NCBI GenBank assembly: GCA_013297745.1
Contig: JAAFIM010000025.1
Span: 4,815-45,462, forward strand
Length of the DNA: 40,648 bases
Source: Chitinophagales bacterium
GTDB taxonomy: Bacteria > Bacteroidota > Bacteroidia > Chitinophagales > Saprospiraceae
Direction of reading: 5' to 3'
The position numbers and the translations under genes were made by a program. The notes below the pieces were generated by a model, which ran no database searches, was not told the DNA's origin, and saw only the letters and a list, made by a program, of their open reading frames with translations. Below, piece after piece: positions 31,660 to 40,528 of the stretch. Positions within the stretch are counted from its first letter, which is position 1; the number at the start of each line of letters is the position of its first letter.

Positions 31660-34600
31660 ATGGCTTTCAAAATTTTCCGCTTACATACAGCCGCTGCCAC
31701 CAGTACGGATTGGCACGAAACGCAAAAGTTGGCTGCTGCCCAAATTGATACGATAAAAGACCCAGCAGACGCACATTTTAGCGTGCCTGTGACCTCTATT
31801 CCTACCCCTTTTGCGCGTATTTTTTTGGTACAAGATGCTTTCGCCAAAATCAATAAAGATGCTTTGAGCAATCCTCAAGCTTTGTCTGGGACTACAAGCC
31901 ACCACAAATTGATTTCTGATGTGTGGGATATGGCGCAGTTAATGTTCAATATAGATGGTTTCCGCGCTGGCAATCAACAAATAGATATTGTACGTTGGGA
32001 CAAAGGCACAGAATTAGCCAAATTGAGAGCTGGCGTTGCCGAACATCAATTATTAGCGCGTACATTGGACTTGTTTTGGAAAGATGCTTTGGGTAGCCAA
32101 GAGCAGGTTTATGTGATTAGCCACAATCATAAAGTCATAGGCGGCACTAGCCCCAAAACGCTATTTTTTACCAATCCCAACAGCGATAATTTTACCAAAC
32201 TTAAGCACGGGGATGATGAATTATTTGATAACTCTTTCAATCCTTTGTACAAACGCGACGCGGCTTTTATCCGATTTATTTATTTGTTTTTTGAAGCGCA
32301 ACCGCAATTACGCCGCGATATGGCGTTGATATATGAGCATTTGAATATCAACAAAAAGATGCTTTCGGGCGAGTTTCAAACTGAACTAAACAGCTATGCA
32401 AATTTAGGCACACAAAATGCTTTGAGCAAATTGCAGGCTGATTATGAAGTGTCCAATGTGTCGGGCGCGGGTACGGATATTTGGTTGTTGCCGAATATAA
32501 ATTTATATAAATTAAAATCTCAAACCGCGAGCGCGGTCAGCACCAGCAGCGATTTTATTATCGGTTGCTATCAAAACCCCAACTCCAAAAATACCAAATC
32601 CAAATCGGCTAATTTGCCTCTTGTGTTGCAAAATGATTTCCATAATCCGTTCAATTATTGGGGTGGGCGTTGGACGCATACGACCAAAGTGCCGTTTTAT
32701 GAACCTGCTTCGTTGGAAGAACGCCGTTTGCCCGACTTGTCGGTAAAATATCCTTATTTGACCGTTTCAGACTTTTTGGAAAGTCATCTGTTGGAATTGC
32801 CGTTCAAGACCAATGAAAAATATTTTTTTAACGGTAATGCGAAAAATTTTCTACAAGGCAATAAACAAAGCAACGAACAGCCCGATTTTTCTTTTTTAAT
32901 CCCTATCAAAAGAGAGTTTTTTCAATACTTCAACACCAAAGATTTACTCCAAACTTTGCCTGACGGCAAAAAAGTGTTGGAGATGGAAAAACAGGATAAC
33001 AATTGTGTAAAAGTTACCCTGCGCGTCCCTATACAAAAAGACAATCAATATCTCACCTTTGAGCGTTTTTATTTTAGAAATACAGCCCCTAACCTCGCCC
33101 AAAATAAAGGCGCAATCGTCCCAGCTTTATTAAATGCTGGATTTTTTCCCTTTCTCAACAGCCCAAGTATCAAAAACAAACGGTTTGCGTTGATAGAAAA
33201 GGACGAAAATAGACAGTTATTTGACATCCATTTCTACCAAAATGATAAGGTGGATTTTTTCAAACCTAGCCAAGAAACGGTGAGCAGCGATATGGGCAAA
33301 AACCATTTTGTGACCTCTCGTTTTATGCAAATTGACGAAAAGGTGGATTATATCCATTTGCGCAAGCAAGAACAACAGGGTTTGATTATCCCCATTTATC
33401 CAGATTGGCATCAAGGGGGCAAATCGTTCACTTTTGCTATAGATTTTGGTACAACAACCTCCCACATAGAATATACAGACGGGGAGAGTTTGCCCAAAGC
33501 GTTTGAAGTGGGGGAAAAAGATGTGCAATTAATCACTTTGGACGATAAACAATGGGAGAGTTCTTACCGAGAGCTACAAAATTATTTCTTGTATGAGATG
33601 ATACCCAGCGAGATAGGCAAAGAGTTTGATTTCCCCACCCGTACAGCGTTGGCTGAAACCCAACACTTGAATTTTAGCGGTGCGTTGATGACTTATGGGG
33701 ATTTCAACCCAGCTTTTTATTACGAAAAATATAAACTGTTGCCTCAATACAATCTGGTTACCAAACTAAAATGGTCAGTTGGGGGCAAAACAGGGGAAAA
33801 AGATTCGGTAGCGGCTGACAAAAGAATAGAAGCTTATTTAGAATCTTTATTGATTTTGATAAAAAACAAGGTCTTGTTAAATGAAGGCAACTTGGCCAAT
33901 ACGCAAATTATTTGGTTTGCGCCAAGCAGTATGGGCGGTTTGGCACTCAATACCCTCAGCAATGCGTGGGAAACGCTACACGCGCGCCATTTTGCAGCCG
34001 CGCCCAAGTTGATAAAATACTCTGAATCTGATAGCCCTTACTACCACGTAGAGGCCAAAGCTATAGGCGTGCGCCCTTCTTTGAGTATAGACATAGGCGG
34101 TGGTTCTACAGATGTGGTTATTTTCAAGAGCAAAAAACCAGTTTTTCTCACCTCTTTCCGCTTTGCGGGGGGGGCTTTGTTTGGTACGGGGCATAACGAG
34201 GGCGCGAGTTTGGAAAATGGGTTGCTACAAAGGTTCAAACCGCAAGTAGATTTGTTTTTTAGCGAAAACTATTATAGTTTATTGCCTTTAATTGAAACAT
34301 TTGAGCAGATAGGCAACCCCAATAAGGGCAATGCGGCGGATTTGATTAGCTTCTTTTTCTCTTTGTCTAACAACGCTACCCTGCAAAAAAACAAATTGCA
34401 GTTTGATTTTACCAGCTTATTGCAAAAAAATACCGATTTCAAGGTTATATACTTTGTTTTTTATGCGGCTATTCAATACCATATCGCCAAAATGTGCAAA
34501 AAATTGGGGGTAGAAATGCCCCAACACATATTCTTTAGCGGTAATGGGTCAAAAATTATCAACTTGTTGGATAATTCGGCTGACTGGCGTTTGTTAAGTC

Positions 34601-35154
34601 AAATTACCGTGCTAATTTATCGCAAAGTGTACGGCAAAGATGCGCCCAAAGATGTAACCTTGCACAAAAGTAACGAGCCCAAAGCAGCCACTTGCAAGGG
34701 CGGTATAGCCAAATTTAAGAAAAATATGTCTTTGGACGAAGAAATTCCCGTTTTGGCGTATGTAGGGAACGAAACCGAAGAGGTGGTAGCGGCGCAAAGA
34801 CTGCCTTTTGATTCAGATTTTGCGGATAAAACCAGCAGATTGAGCTATCAGGAGGTGATAGATAATATAGAAACTTGCCGAAATAGTGCGGTGGCAGAGG
34901 TCAATAATTTTTTACAGTTTATTTTCGCGGAGTTGGACAATGATTATCTCACCGATTTTGGTATTCCTATAGGCAAAATCCGCGCTTATCATAAGGTGAT
35001 GCAAGAGAACTTGGAGGGGCATTTTCAGGCTGGATTGGATAGACAAATTGCTATGTCGGATGCAGCTGCGCGGGTGAGCGAATCTTTGTTTTTTTATCCT
35101 ATAGTTGGTGCTTTGCATAATCTGGGGATAAAAATTGCCAACAATCAGATTTAA
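31660..35154 (+). CDS. Large protein with C-terminal actin/Hsp70-like ATPase domain
   Basis: The 1164-aa product has an N-terminal part of about 590 residues with no recognisable domain and a C-terminal half of the actin/Hsp70/sugar-kinase superfamily. The phosphate-1 loop reads FAIDFGTTTSHIEY (about residues 591-604). Phosphate-2 reads LSIDIGGGSTDVVIF (about 809-823), and the adenosine motif reads HIFFSGNGSKI (about 955-965). There is no signal peptide or membrane helix, so it is cytoplasmic. In this superfamily such motifs drive filament assembly (MreB, ParM) or chaperone work (DnaK). The long extra N-terminus recalls very large Hsp70-like proteins such as SrfB, but I cannot assign it. Its stop overlaps the next start (TAATG), so translation is coupled to a membrane protein. 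Confidence 0.82.
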   Translation: MAFKIFRLHTAAATSTDWHETQKLAAAQIDTIKDPADAHFSVPVTSIPTPFARIFLVQDAFAKINKDALSNPQALSGTTSHHKLISDVWDMAQLMFNIDGFRAGNQQIDIVRWDKGTELAKLRAGVAEHQLLARTLDLFWKDALGSQEQVYVISHNHKVIGGTSPKTLFFTNPNSDNFTKLKHGDDELFDNSFNPLYKRDAAFIRFIYLFFEAQPQLRRDMALIYEHLNINKKMLSGEFQTELNSYANLGTQNALSKLQADYEVSNVSGAGTDIWLLPNINLYKLKSQTASAVSTSSDFIIGCYQNPNSKNTKSKSANLPLVLQNDFHNPFNYWGGRWTHTTKVPFYEPASLEERRLPDLSVKYPYLTVSDFLESHLLELPFKTNEKYFFNGNAKNFLQGNKQSNEQPDFSFLIPIKREFFQYFNTKDLLQTLPDGKKVLEMEKQDNNCVKVTLRVPIQKDNQYLTFERFYFRNTAPNLAQNKGAIVPALLNAGFFPFLNSPSIKNKRFALIEKDENRQLFDIHFYQNDKVDFFKPSQETVSSDMGKNHFVTSRFMQIDEKVDYIHLRKQEQQGLIIPIYPDWHQGGKSFTFAIDFGTTTSHIEYTDGESLPKAFEVGEKDVQLITLDDKQWESSYRELQNYFLYEMIPSEIGKEFDFPTRTALAETQHLNFSGALMTYGDFNPAFYYEKYKLLPQYNLVTKLKWSVGGKTGEKDSVAADKRIEAYLESLLILIKNKVLLNEGNLANTQIIWFAPSSMGGLALNTLSNAWETLHARHFAAAPKLIKYSESDSPYYHVEAKAIGVRPSLSIDIGGGSTDVVIFKSKKPVFLTSFRFAGGALFGTGHNEGASLENGLLQRFKPQVDLFFSENYYSLLPLIETFEQIGNPNKGNAADLISFFFSLSNNATLQKNKLQFDFTSLLQKNTDFKVIYFVFYAAIQYHIAKMCKKLGVEMPQHIFFSGNGSKIINLLDNSADWRLLSQITVLIYRKVYGKDAPKDVTLHKSNEPKAATCKGGIAKFKKNMSLDEEIPVLAYVGNETEEVVAAQRLPFDSDFADKTSRLSYQEVIDNIETCRNSAVAEVNNFLQFIFAELDNDYLTDFGIPIGKIRAYHKVMQENLEGHFQAGLDRQIAMSDAAARVSESLFFYPIVGALHNLGIKIANNQI

Positions 35155-36422
35155 TGATGATGGGTTTTATCCGAATAGTTTTGTGTGGGCTGCTCTCGCT
35201 TTATTTGGGGGCAGCTTTTGCACAAATAGAGAAAGTGTTTGATAGAAATGCTTGCGGTTGTGTGTTGGATAAGAAAAAATTGGGGGATGAGCGTTATATC
35301 AATACTATAAAAATTCATTTTAGCCCCACAAAAATCAAGTCAAGTTTTGAAATCAACGGCGCTATCAACCAACAAGCGGTTAATTTTATCAATTTATTGG
35401 CTAATGATTTAACCAAGTTGGACAAAAATATCTGGTTGCGCAAATTGCAAGAAGTGGACAACGAACTGAAGCGAAATTTTGCCAACGCTAATTTATCCGC
35501 TTGGAAAGAGGCTGAAAACTTAACCACCCGACAACTTCGCAAACGAAATGAGCAGTTGATACCTTGGTTGATTTATACAACTTGCCAATTGGCTGAAACT
35601 TTGCATAATTTTTATCTACAAAATCCCCAACAAGCTCCAGCCCAACATCGCAATTTCTACCAAAATCCCAGCAATTCTAATAACCAAAACGCTAATACTT
35701 TTCAAAATAGCAACTCCAACACCAATTCTAACATTCCCGAACAGATAAAACAGGTCAAAATGATTTACGTAATAGGCATAGCTGCCGCTTTTTCTTTGCT
35801 TACGCTGCTGCTGGCTTGGTTGCTCTTGCGGGGGGCGAAGGCTCAAACCCCAACAGACCAAACCCAAATCGTGTTGAAAAGTCAAGAGTTTAAAAGCACT
35901 TTACAAAATTTTGCTGCCAATATGGAACAGCAAATCAATTCGGCTTTTAAAACGATTAATGACAACATAGATGCTAAATTAAGCTCAGTCTCGGCTGCTG
36001 ATAATGGCGATAAGTTGGCTGCAATAGAAGCAAAAATTGATAAAATTCCTGTGGTAAATGTTCAGTTTATAGAAAGTTTTTTGACCGAAATAGACAAAAG
36101 GATGAAATTGTTGGAAACGCTGCCCCGTACTAAAGATGGTTTTGTTATCCAGTCGGATGAGTTGTTGGGTTGGATACAAGAGAACAAAAATTTGCAAACT
36201 GCGCTGAAAGAATCTTTGGATATTGAATTGTTGCGCGATACGATTATCAAATTGCAGCCACAAGCTTGGGGTGGAAAAGAACTTTCAGAGATAGAAAAAG
36301 AAACTATAGCCCGAATGTGGAAAATTTATGAGTTGAAAGAGGAGTTTTTGCCCAAATTCAAACAACAACTTATCACAGAGGTAGAAATGGCTGTGAATAG
36401 GGTGCTTAACCAAAAGCGTTAA
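35154..36422 (+). CDS. Single-pass membrane protein with CGC ectodomain and cytoplasmic coiled-coil region
   Basis: The 422-aa product starts at a cluster of three ATGs that overlaps the stop of the actin-like gene. A signal peptide (LCGLLSLYLGAAFAQ) leads into an external domain, residues 25-160, with RNACGCVLD (Cys34, Cys36) and TTCQLAETLHNFY (Cys144, His151). An Asn/Gln/Ser-rich linker follows, then a transmembrane helix (MIYVIGIAAAFSLLTLLLAWLLL, about 203-225) and a cytoplasmic region of nearly 200 residues that is helical and partly coiled coil (LQNFAANMEQQINSAFKTINDNI). The same cysteine pattern recurs in the next gene. The cytoplasmic part is placed to meet the actin-like protein. The family is unknown. 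Confidence 0.75.
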   Translation: MMMGFIRIVLCGLLSLYLGAAFAQIEKVFDRNACGCVLDKKKLGDERYINTIKIHFSPTKIKSSFEINGAINQQAVNFINLLANDLTKLDKNIWLRKLQEVDNELKRNFANANLSAWKEAENLTTRQLRKRNEQLIPWLIYTTCQLAETLHNFYLQNPQQAPAQHRNFYQNPSNSNNQNANTFQNSNSNTNSNIPEQIKQVKMIYVIGIAAAFSLLTLLLAWLLLRGAKAQTPTDQTQIVLKSQEFKSTLQNFAANMEQQINSAFKTINDNIDAKLSSVSAADNGDKLAAIEAKIDKIPVVNVQFIESFLTEIDKRMKLLETLPRTKDGFVIQSDELLGWIQENKNLQTALKESLDIELLRDTIIKLQPQAWGGKELSEIEKETIARMWKIYELKEEFLPKFKQQLITEVEMAVNRVLNQKR

Positions 36423-36465
36423 TTTCTATTTTTTAACCCCTTTTTTTTAAAATAAAAATTGATTG

Positions 36466-37608
36466 ATGAAAAATATAATTTTCTTTTTATTGGGTTTCTT
36501 TCCCATTTTGTTGTTTGCGCAAATAAGTAATTTTGACCCCGAAAAATGCGGCTGCAGCCTAAATAATCCCAATCAGGAAACTAATTATGCCGAGCTATTA
36601 AAAGCTTTTCCCGACAACGCCAAAGCGAATAACATTATAGACGGTTTTAGAGCAGCTAAAGATGATAGAAGCTTGAAGTTGGCTTACGAGCGAGTGCCTT
36701 CCAATCTTTTGGGGGGGAACTTATTGTCAGCCAAACCCGAATTTATAAAAGAATTGTTCGCGGGGATAGACACCAGCACAGCCGTGACTATCAATAAAGA
36801 AACAATGGTGGCTAGGGTTTTGGCTTGCAATTTTGCTATGAAATTACACGCACATTATACAGAAAAAAAAATAGTGAATAACCCCGATACTTCCGTAGCT
36901 ATGGGACAAGGTGCAGCCCCCAATTTGCAAAAAGCAGAAGAATCTGGCTGGGGATTTATATCTTTGTTGCTATTAGTAGCTTTGGTAAGTTTAGCAGGCA
37001 ATGCGTTTTTATTCAAAAAATTGCGGGAAGCAACCAACACTCAAGCAGCCAAAGAAAATAACCAAAATAATACGGCAAGCAAAGAGTTGGACGAGAAAGA
37101 GAAAATTTTAAAAGGGTTGAAAGAAGAGTTGGAGTTTAAAAACGCCCAAATTGTGTCCCTAAAGAAAAGCAAAGAAGAGCTACAAGCAGAGTTGAAATAT
37201 CTATCCGAGCGCCAAGATGAGATAAAAGTGGTGGATAATACACAGGCGACCAACCAAGCCGTTAGCCAATCCAATCCACAAACGCAAGGGCTTAGAAAAT
37301 TTTTGTACGCGCCTACCCGCGAGGGCATTTTTTATGATAGGGCTGTACAAATACAAAAAGACAGTAATGCTTTTTATACGATGCAATTGCCAACCGAACA
37401 GGCAGCTACAGCCGATTTTGAGTTGATAAAAGATGTGGAAGTGATACGCCGTGCCGAACATTTGGGATTAGAGCCTTTGCTGGCTGTCTGTGAGTTGCAA
37501 GGCAAAGGGCGTATTCCGCAAGATGGTAATTTTACCATGCAAAAAGGTACTTTGCGCAAAGATGGCGCAGGTTGGCGAGTAGAGAAAAAAATTATCTTGT
37601 CTTGGTAA
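36466..37608 (+). CDS. Single-pass membrane protein with CGC ectodomain, coiled coil and cytoplasmic C-terminal domain
   Basis: ATG 36466 gives 380 aa; the codon before it is TTG and is less likely. A signal peptide (MKNIIFFLLGFFPILLFAQ) precedes an external domain with EKCGCSLN (Cys28, Cys30) and LACNFAMKLHAHY (Cys121, His128), the same pattern as the preceding protein. A transmembrane helix (about 162-184, ISLLLLVALVSLAGNAFLF) is followed by a coiled coil (about 197-250: KELDEKEKILKGLKEELEFKN and SKEELQAELKYLSERQDE) and a compact C-terminal domain (about 270-380, FLYAPTREGIFYD to WRVEKKIILSW). The stop codon is exactly at the edge of an inserted mobile element. The function is unknown; membership of the actin-like operon is likely. 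Confidence 0.75.
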   Translation: MKNIIFFLLGFFPILLFAQISNFDPEKCGCSLNNPNQETNYAELLKAFPDNAKANNIIDGFRAAKDDRSLKLAYERVPSNLLGGNLLSAKPEFIKELFAGIDTSTAVTINKETMVARVLACNFAMKLHAHYTEKKIVNNPDTSVAMGQGAAPNLQKAEESGWGFISLLLLVALVSLAGNAFLFKKLREATNTQAAKENNQNNTASKELDEKEKILKGLKEELEFKNAQIVSLKKSKEELQAELKYLSERQDEIKVVDNTQATNQAVSQSNPQTQGLRKFLYAPTREGIFYDRAVQIQKDSNAFYTMQLPTEQAATADFELIKDVEVIRRAEHLGLEPLLAVCELQGKGRIPQDGNFTMQKGTLRKDGAGWRVEKKIILSW

Positions 37609-37980
37609 CTGGAGTTATGCCTGAGGTTTAATTTTAGTACAAAATAGCTATAAGTTAAATCGGGTAGAAATTTTTTAACGGCTTGCGCCTAAAAAATTTA
37701 TTATTCGTACTTTTTTGATGGCAAAAAAGTACCAAAAAAGCCAACGCCAACGGCGAAGCCCTCCCGTAAGGAAAAAGGCGTTTTTGCTTATATTTTTTAC
37801 AAAAATAAGCGCAAAACCGTCGCTACAAGCCGACGTTTTTTTCTACGAAAAAAAGCTACTGCCCTCGCTTTGCTCGGTTGGTCGTCTTTCCGCGACATAC
37901 GCTGGTTTTGGCGTCGCACGGCGAATATTTAGCTTTTGCACTTAACTTTTAAAAGTCAAATGACAGGAGCGTAACTCCAG
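37609..37980. mobile_element. MITE-like 372-bp insertion with inverted ends and 7-bp target duplication
   Basis: The element ends CTGGAGTTA and TAACTCCAG (9-bp perfect inverted repeat). It is flanked by identical TTGGTAA at 37602-37608 and 37981-37987. The left duplication includes the stop codon of the preceding gene. Removing the element would leave 10 nt between that stop and the next start, a normal operon spacing. It has no transposase frame. It carries the 72-bp hairpin repeat (37669-37740) also found at 22437-22508, and several further foldbacks. It is non-autonomous if mobile. Confidence 0.7.
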
Positions 37981-37997
37981 TTGGTAAAATAAAAAAA

Positions 37998-38831
37998 ATG
38001 CAGCCTAATTCCAGCCCCCCAAATAAGCCAGAAGCTAACAGTAAATTTAGCCCTGAGCTAAAAAAAGCGTTTTTAATCGCCTCGCCTTTTGTTATTATTA
38101 TCGTTGTTATTATAGTTTTTATGCTGATACACGACGACAATCCAAACCGCGAAGCCGCAAAAGGTAATAGTCCCCTTTTTGAGGATATTATTGCGCCTTG
38201 TCCTTACGAGCAGGTGAGCGATACATTGGCTTTTTTGCGTATGCAAATAGACAGTTTATACACGGTCGCGGCTTCTACCCCGCAAAAAGCACAAAATTAT
38301 GATTGTATTTGTAAATTTTTGCCCCAAGCCAAAGCTGATGGACGTTTGATTATCCGCGAGGCGGACGGAGATAGCAGAATAGGCTTAATGACCCATTTGA
38401 AGTCACCAACGGCCAACCGTTTGCGTATTATTTCGGTAGATTTTGAGCCCAATTCTACCCAAGCCAATAATGTAAAAATTGTCGCTGAACAGACCAACAC
38501 CCCACTTTATAGCAATGAACTGCCAAATAGTAGCTCAAGCCAACCCGTAGATAGGGCTAGTTTTAGATTGCCCACCTCTTTTGTTGGAAATATCAACGGC
38601 AGCCGCGCCCAACTCAATTTATCCAAGCTTAAACAAGAGGGCGATGAGATAACTTTTCGTTTTAATCTTTTGTCCCCCGCCAATCCCCAACAAGAACAAC
38701 AAGGCTCTATAACCATTAGCACTCAAATTGTGAGATTAAATAGGGTGGGCGAGGGCAAATTTGAACAAAGAGGGGATAGAATGATTTTACAATTGGCTAT
38801 GGAAACTATATCTTTTGAGTCTATAAATTAA
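37998..38831 (+). CDS. Single-pass membrane protein with external beta-rich domain
   Basis: The 277-aa product has a short, proline-rich cytoplasmic start (MQPNSSPPNKPEANSKFSPELKK), one transmembrane helix (about residues 27-48, FLIASPFVIIIVVIIVFMLI), and a long external part. Early in that part are cysteines in IAPCPYEQ and NYDCICKFL. The rest (about 110-277) is rich in alternating polar and hydrophobic residues (RLRIISVDFEPNS, VKIVAEQTNTPLY, EITFRFNLLSP, GSITISTQIVRLNRVG), suggesting beta sheets. I recognise no family. Before the MITE insertion it would have followed the previous gene by 10 nt, and the lipoprotein gene follows after 31 nt, so it belongs to the actin-like operon. Confidence 0.72.
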   Translation: MQPNSSPPNKPEANSKFSPELKKAFLIASPFVIIIVVIIVFMLIHDDNPNREAAKGNSPLFEDIIAPCPYEQVSDTLAFLRMQIDSLYTVAASTPQKAQNYDCICKFLPQAKADGRLIIREADGDSRIGLMTHLKSPTANRLRIISVDFEPNSTQANNVKIVAEQTNTPLYSNELPNSSSSQPVDRASFRLPTSFVGNINGSRAQLNLSKLKQEGDEITFRFNLLSPANPQQEQQGSITISTQIVRLNRVGEGKFEQRGDRMILQLAMETISFESIN

Positions 38832-38862
38832 CATTTTTTTATACACCAACAATTTCTTTTTT

Positions 38863-39717
38863 ATGTTAAAATTATCCTGTTTTTTGCCTTTGGCTGCTGT
38901 ATTTGTTTCTGTGTGTTTATCAAGTTGTGGCGAATCTTGCCCTGTTAATCAACAGGAATATGCCCGATTGGTAAAACGGTTAGAAACTGATAGTTTGTTT
39001 TTGGCTGATTTGAACGGCAGTATGGCTGAGGTTAATTTATTGTTAGACCAAGCCGATAGTTTGACCCAATCTGCCCAGCAGTCTGGCGAGGCTGCCAATT
39101 CCAAAAGTATAAAAGAAAAGGCTGAAGCGGCTAAAAATGCTTTGGCTAGTAGCTTGGAAAAAATTTCTAGCTTAGAAATGGAGCTAAAATCGTCAAAATC
39201 TTCGCTTAAAGATAACGCAGCTTTACTCCGTACCATAGCAGATAAGAAAAAAATTATAGCCGAACAACAGGCTCAAATTGCCGCTTTAAACAATGAAGTG
39301 GTGGTTTTGAAAGGGCAAAATCAAGATTTGAACAATACAGTCAATACCCAAAATACCCAACTTGGGCAATTAAATGCTGAAATTAGCCAAGCCAGAAGCA
39401 TATTAACCCAATTGGATAACGAAATTGCCCAAGCGCGCCGCGAGCGGGATGAAGCCAACCGAAAAGTTACCAAAACTGAAGACAATCGCAAAAACGAGCT
39501 GTTAGACCAAGGGATTCGTTTGCTAAAAACTGCCAAAGCGATGAAAGAGGGGATTTTTAAAGGGAACAAAGATGAAAAAGCAGCCGCTACAGTTCAAGCG
39601 TATGAAACCATTTGCAGCGCGCATAAATTGGGGCATTATGATGCGCTTACTTATCTCAATCAGATAGAATCTGACCCCAAATTGAATAAATTCATCAAGG
39701 GAAAAAATTGTAATTAG
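38863..39717 (+). CDS. Coiled-coil lipoprotein
   Basis: The 284-aa product has a lipoprotein signal with lipobox LSSC (Cys22), then a long helical region (about 50-215) with heptad-like spacing (ASSLEKISSLEMELKSSKSS, KKIIAEQQAQIAALNNEV, LGQLNAEISQARSILTQLDN, EIAQARRERDEANRK), a probable extended coiled coil of over 20 nm if continuous. A small C-terminal domain (about 215-284) is helical and TPR-like (LLDQGIRLLKTAKAMKEG, AYETICSAHKLGHYDALTYLNQIES). It should be anchored in the envelope and face the periplasm. It is the last gene of the operon and is followed by a terminator. Confidence 0.78.
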   Translation: MLKLSCFLPLAAVFVSVCLSSCGESCPVNQQEYARLVKRLETDSLFLADLNGSMAEVNLLLDQADSLTQSAQQSGEAANSKSIKEKAEAAKNALASSLEKISSLEMELKSSKSSLKDNAALLRTIADKKKIIAEQQAQIAALNNEVVVLKGQNQDLNNTVNTQNTQLGQLNAEISQARSILTQLDNEIAQARRERDEANRKVTKTEDNRKNELLDQGIRLLKTAKAMKEGIFKGNKDEKAAATVQAYETICSAHKLGHYDALTYLNQIESDPKLNKFIKGKNCN

Positions 39718-39742
39718 ATTATTCACATATTAAATTATCTGA

Positions 39743-39770
39743 CCTAATAACCTTAGTTATTAGGTTTTTT
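39743..39770 (+). terminator. Intrinsic terminator of the actin-like operon
   Basis: A perfect 9-bp stem (CCTAATAAC with GTTATTAGG) and 4-nt loop are followed by six T, 26 nt past the lipoprotein stop. Confidence 0.88.
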
Positions 39771-39780
39771 GGCTTATAAA

Positions 39781-40338
39781 ATGACCAATAATTTTATACT
39801 TTTAAAAAAAATATCGGCGCTTATTTGGTTGGCTGCTGTCGTTATTACGCTTGTTTTTTTATTATTCAATCCCCAGTTTTTGTCTGCTGATTATTTGCGA
39901 GATTTTTTTTCCCGATTTGAAAATCAAATTTGGTTGGCTTATATTATTATTTCCGCTTTGCGGGGTTTTATTTTGATACCCAGCACGCCCTTTGTGGTAG
40001 TGGGGGCTTTATTATTTCCACAACACGAATTTTGGGTATTATCGGTTTCTTTGTTTGGTTTATTTGCTTCTGCAAGTTTTTTATATTTTTTTGCGGATTG
40101 GTTGGGTTTGGCTGATTATTTACAAAATAAATACCCTGATAAAATTGATAAAATTGTGAAGATTTTTCAACACAAATACGCTTTTTTATTGGTTATGGCT
40201 TGGGCTTTTTTCCCGCTTGTACCCACCGATTTGATTTGTTATATAGCTCGTTTGGTAAAAATGCCTTATCCCAAAATGATGTTGGGTATTTTGTCCGGTG
40301 AAGCTATTCTTATCGTTACTTTAATTTATATTTTATAG
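39781..40338 (+). CDS. VTT (TVP38/TMEM64, SNARE-associated) family membrane protein
   Basis: From ATG 39781 the product is 185 aa (an upstream TTG at 39769 overlaps the terminator). It has about five hydrophobic segments. The family core reads SALRGFILIPSTPFVVVGALLFP, followed by a re-entrant-like stretch FGLFASASFLYFFADWLG and then MAWAFFPLVPTDLICYIARLVKMPYPKMMLGILSGE, which carries the conserved proline and acidic pattern. DedA/TMEM64 proteins act in lipid scrambling or transport and envelope stability. The specific substrate is unknown. It lies beyond the terminator of the actin-like operon and is probably expressed on its own. Confidence 0.85.
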   Translation: MTNNFILLKKISALIWLAAVVITLVFLLFNPQFLSADYLRDFFSRFENQIWLAYIIISALRGFILIPSTPFVVVGALLFPQHEFWVLSVSLFGLFASASFLYFFADWLGLADYLQNKYPDKIDKIVKIFQHKYAFLLVMAWAFFPLVPTDLICYIARLVKMPYPKMMLGILSGEAILIVTLIYIL

Positions 40339-40360
40339 ATATTTTACAATAAATTTTGTT

Positions 40361-40528
40361 ATGATAAAAAAATACGTAAAAATGATAATTAGTGAAAAAA
40401 AAGAGAATAAATTAGCAGCAATTATTTTTTTGGGTAAAAATAGCTGGTTGTTTTTTTGGGGTTTGCTTTTTTTGAACTTTAGCTGTTCTTGTGGGGACAA
40501 AAATATAGCGGATAAAATTAATAACTGA
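40361..40528 (+). CDS. Possible 55-aa small lipoprotein
   Basis: A 55-codon frame from ATG 40361 to TGA 40526-40528 has a basic start, a hydrophobic stretch (WLFFWGLLFLNFSC) and cysteines in NFSCSCGDKN, as in a lipoprotein signal peptide. It starts 22 nt past the VTT gene. The mature part would be only about 13 residues, so it may be a decayed lipoprotein gene; the DNA from 40529 to the window end shows no continuing frame that I can join to it. The supporting evidence is weak. Confidence 0.3.
   Translation: MIKKYVKMIISEKKENKLAAIIFLGKNSWLFFWGLLFLNFSCSCGDKNIADKINN

Noticed and set aside
37715-37945. 76-aa plus-strand frame inside the MITE-like element
   Set aside because: It is made of hairpin repeat sequence with lysine-rich low-complexity product and no transposase motif.
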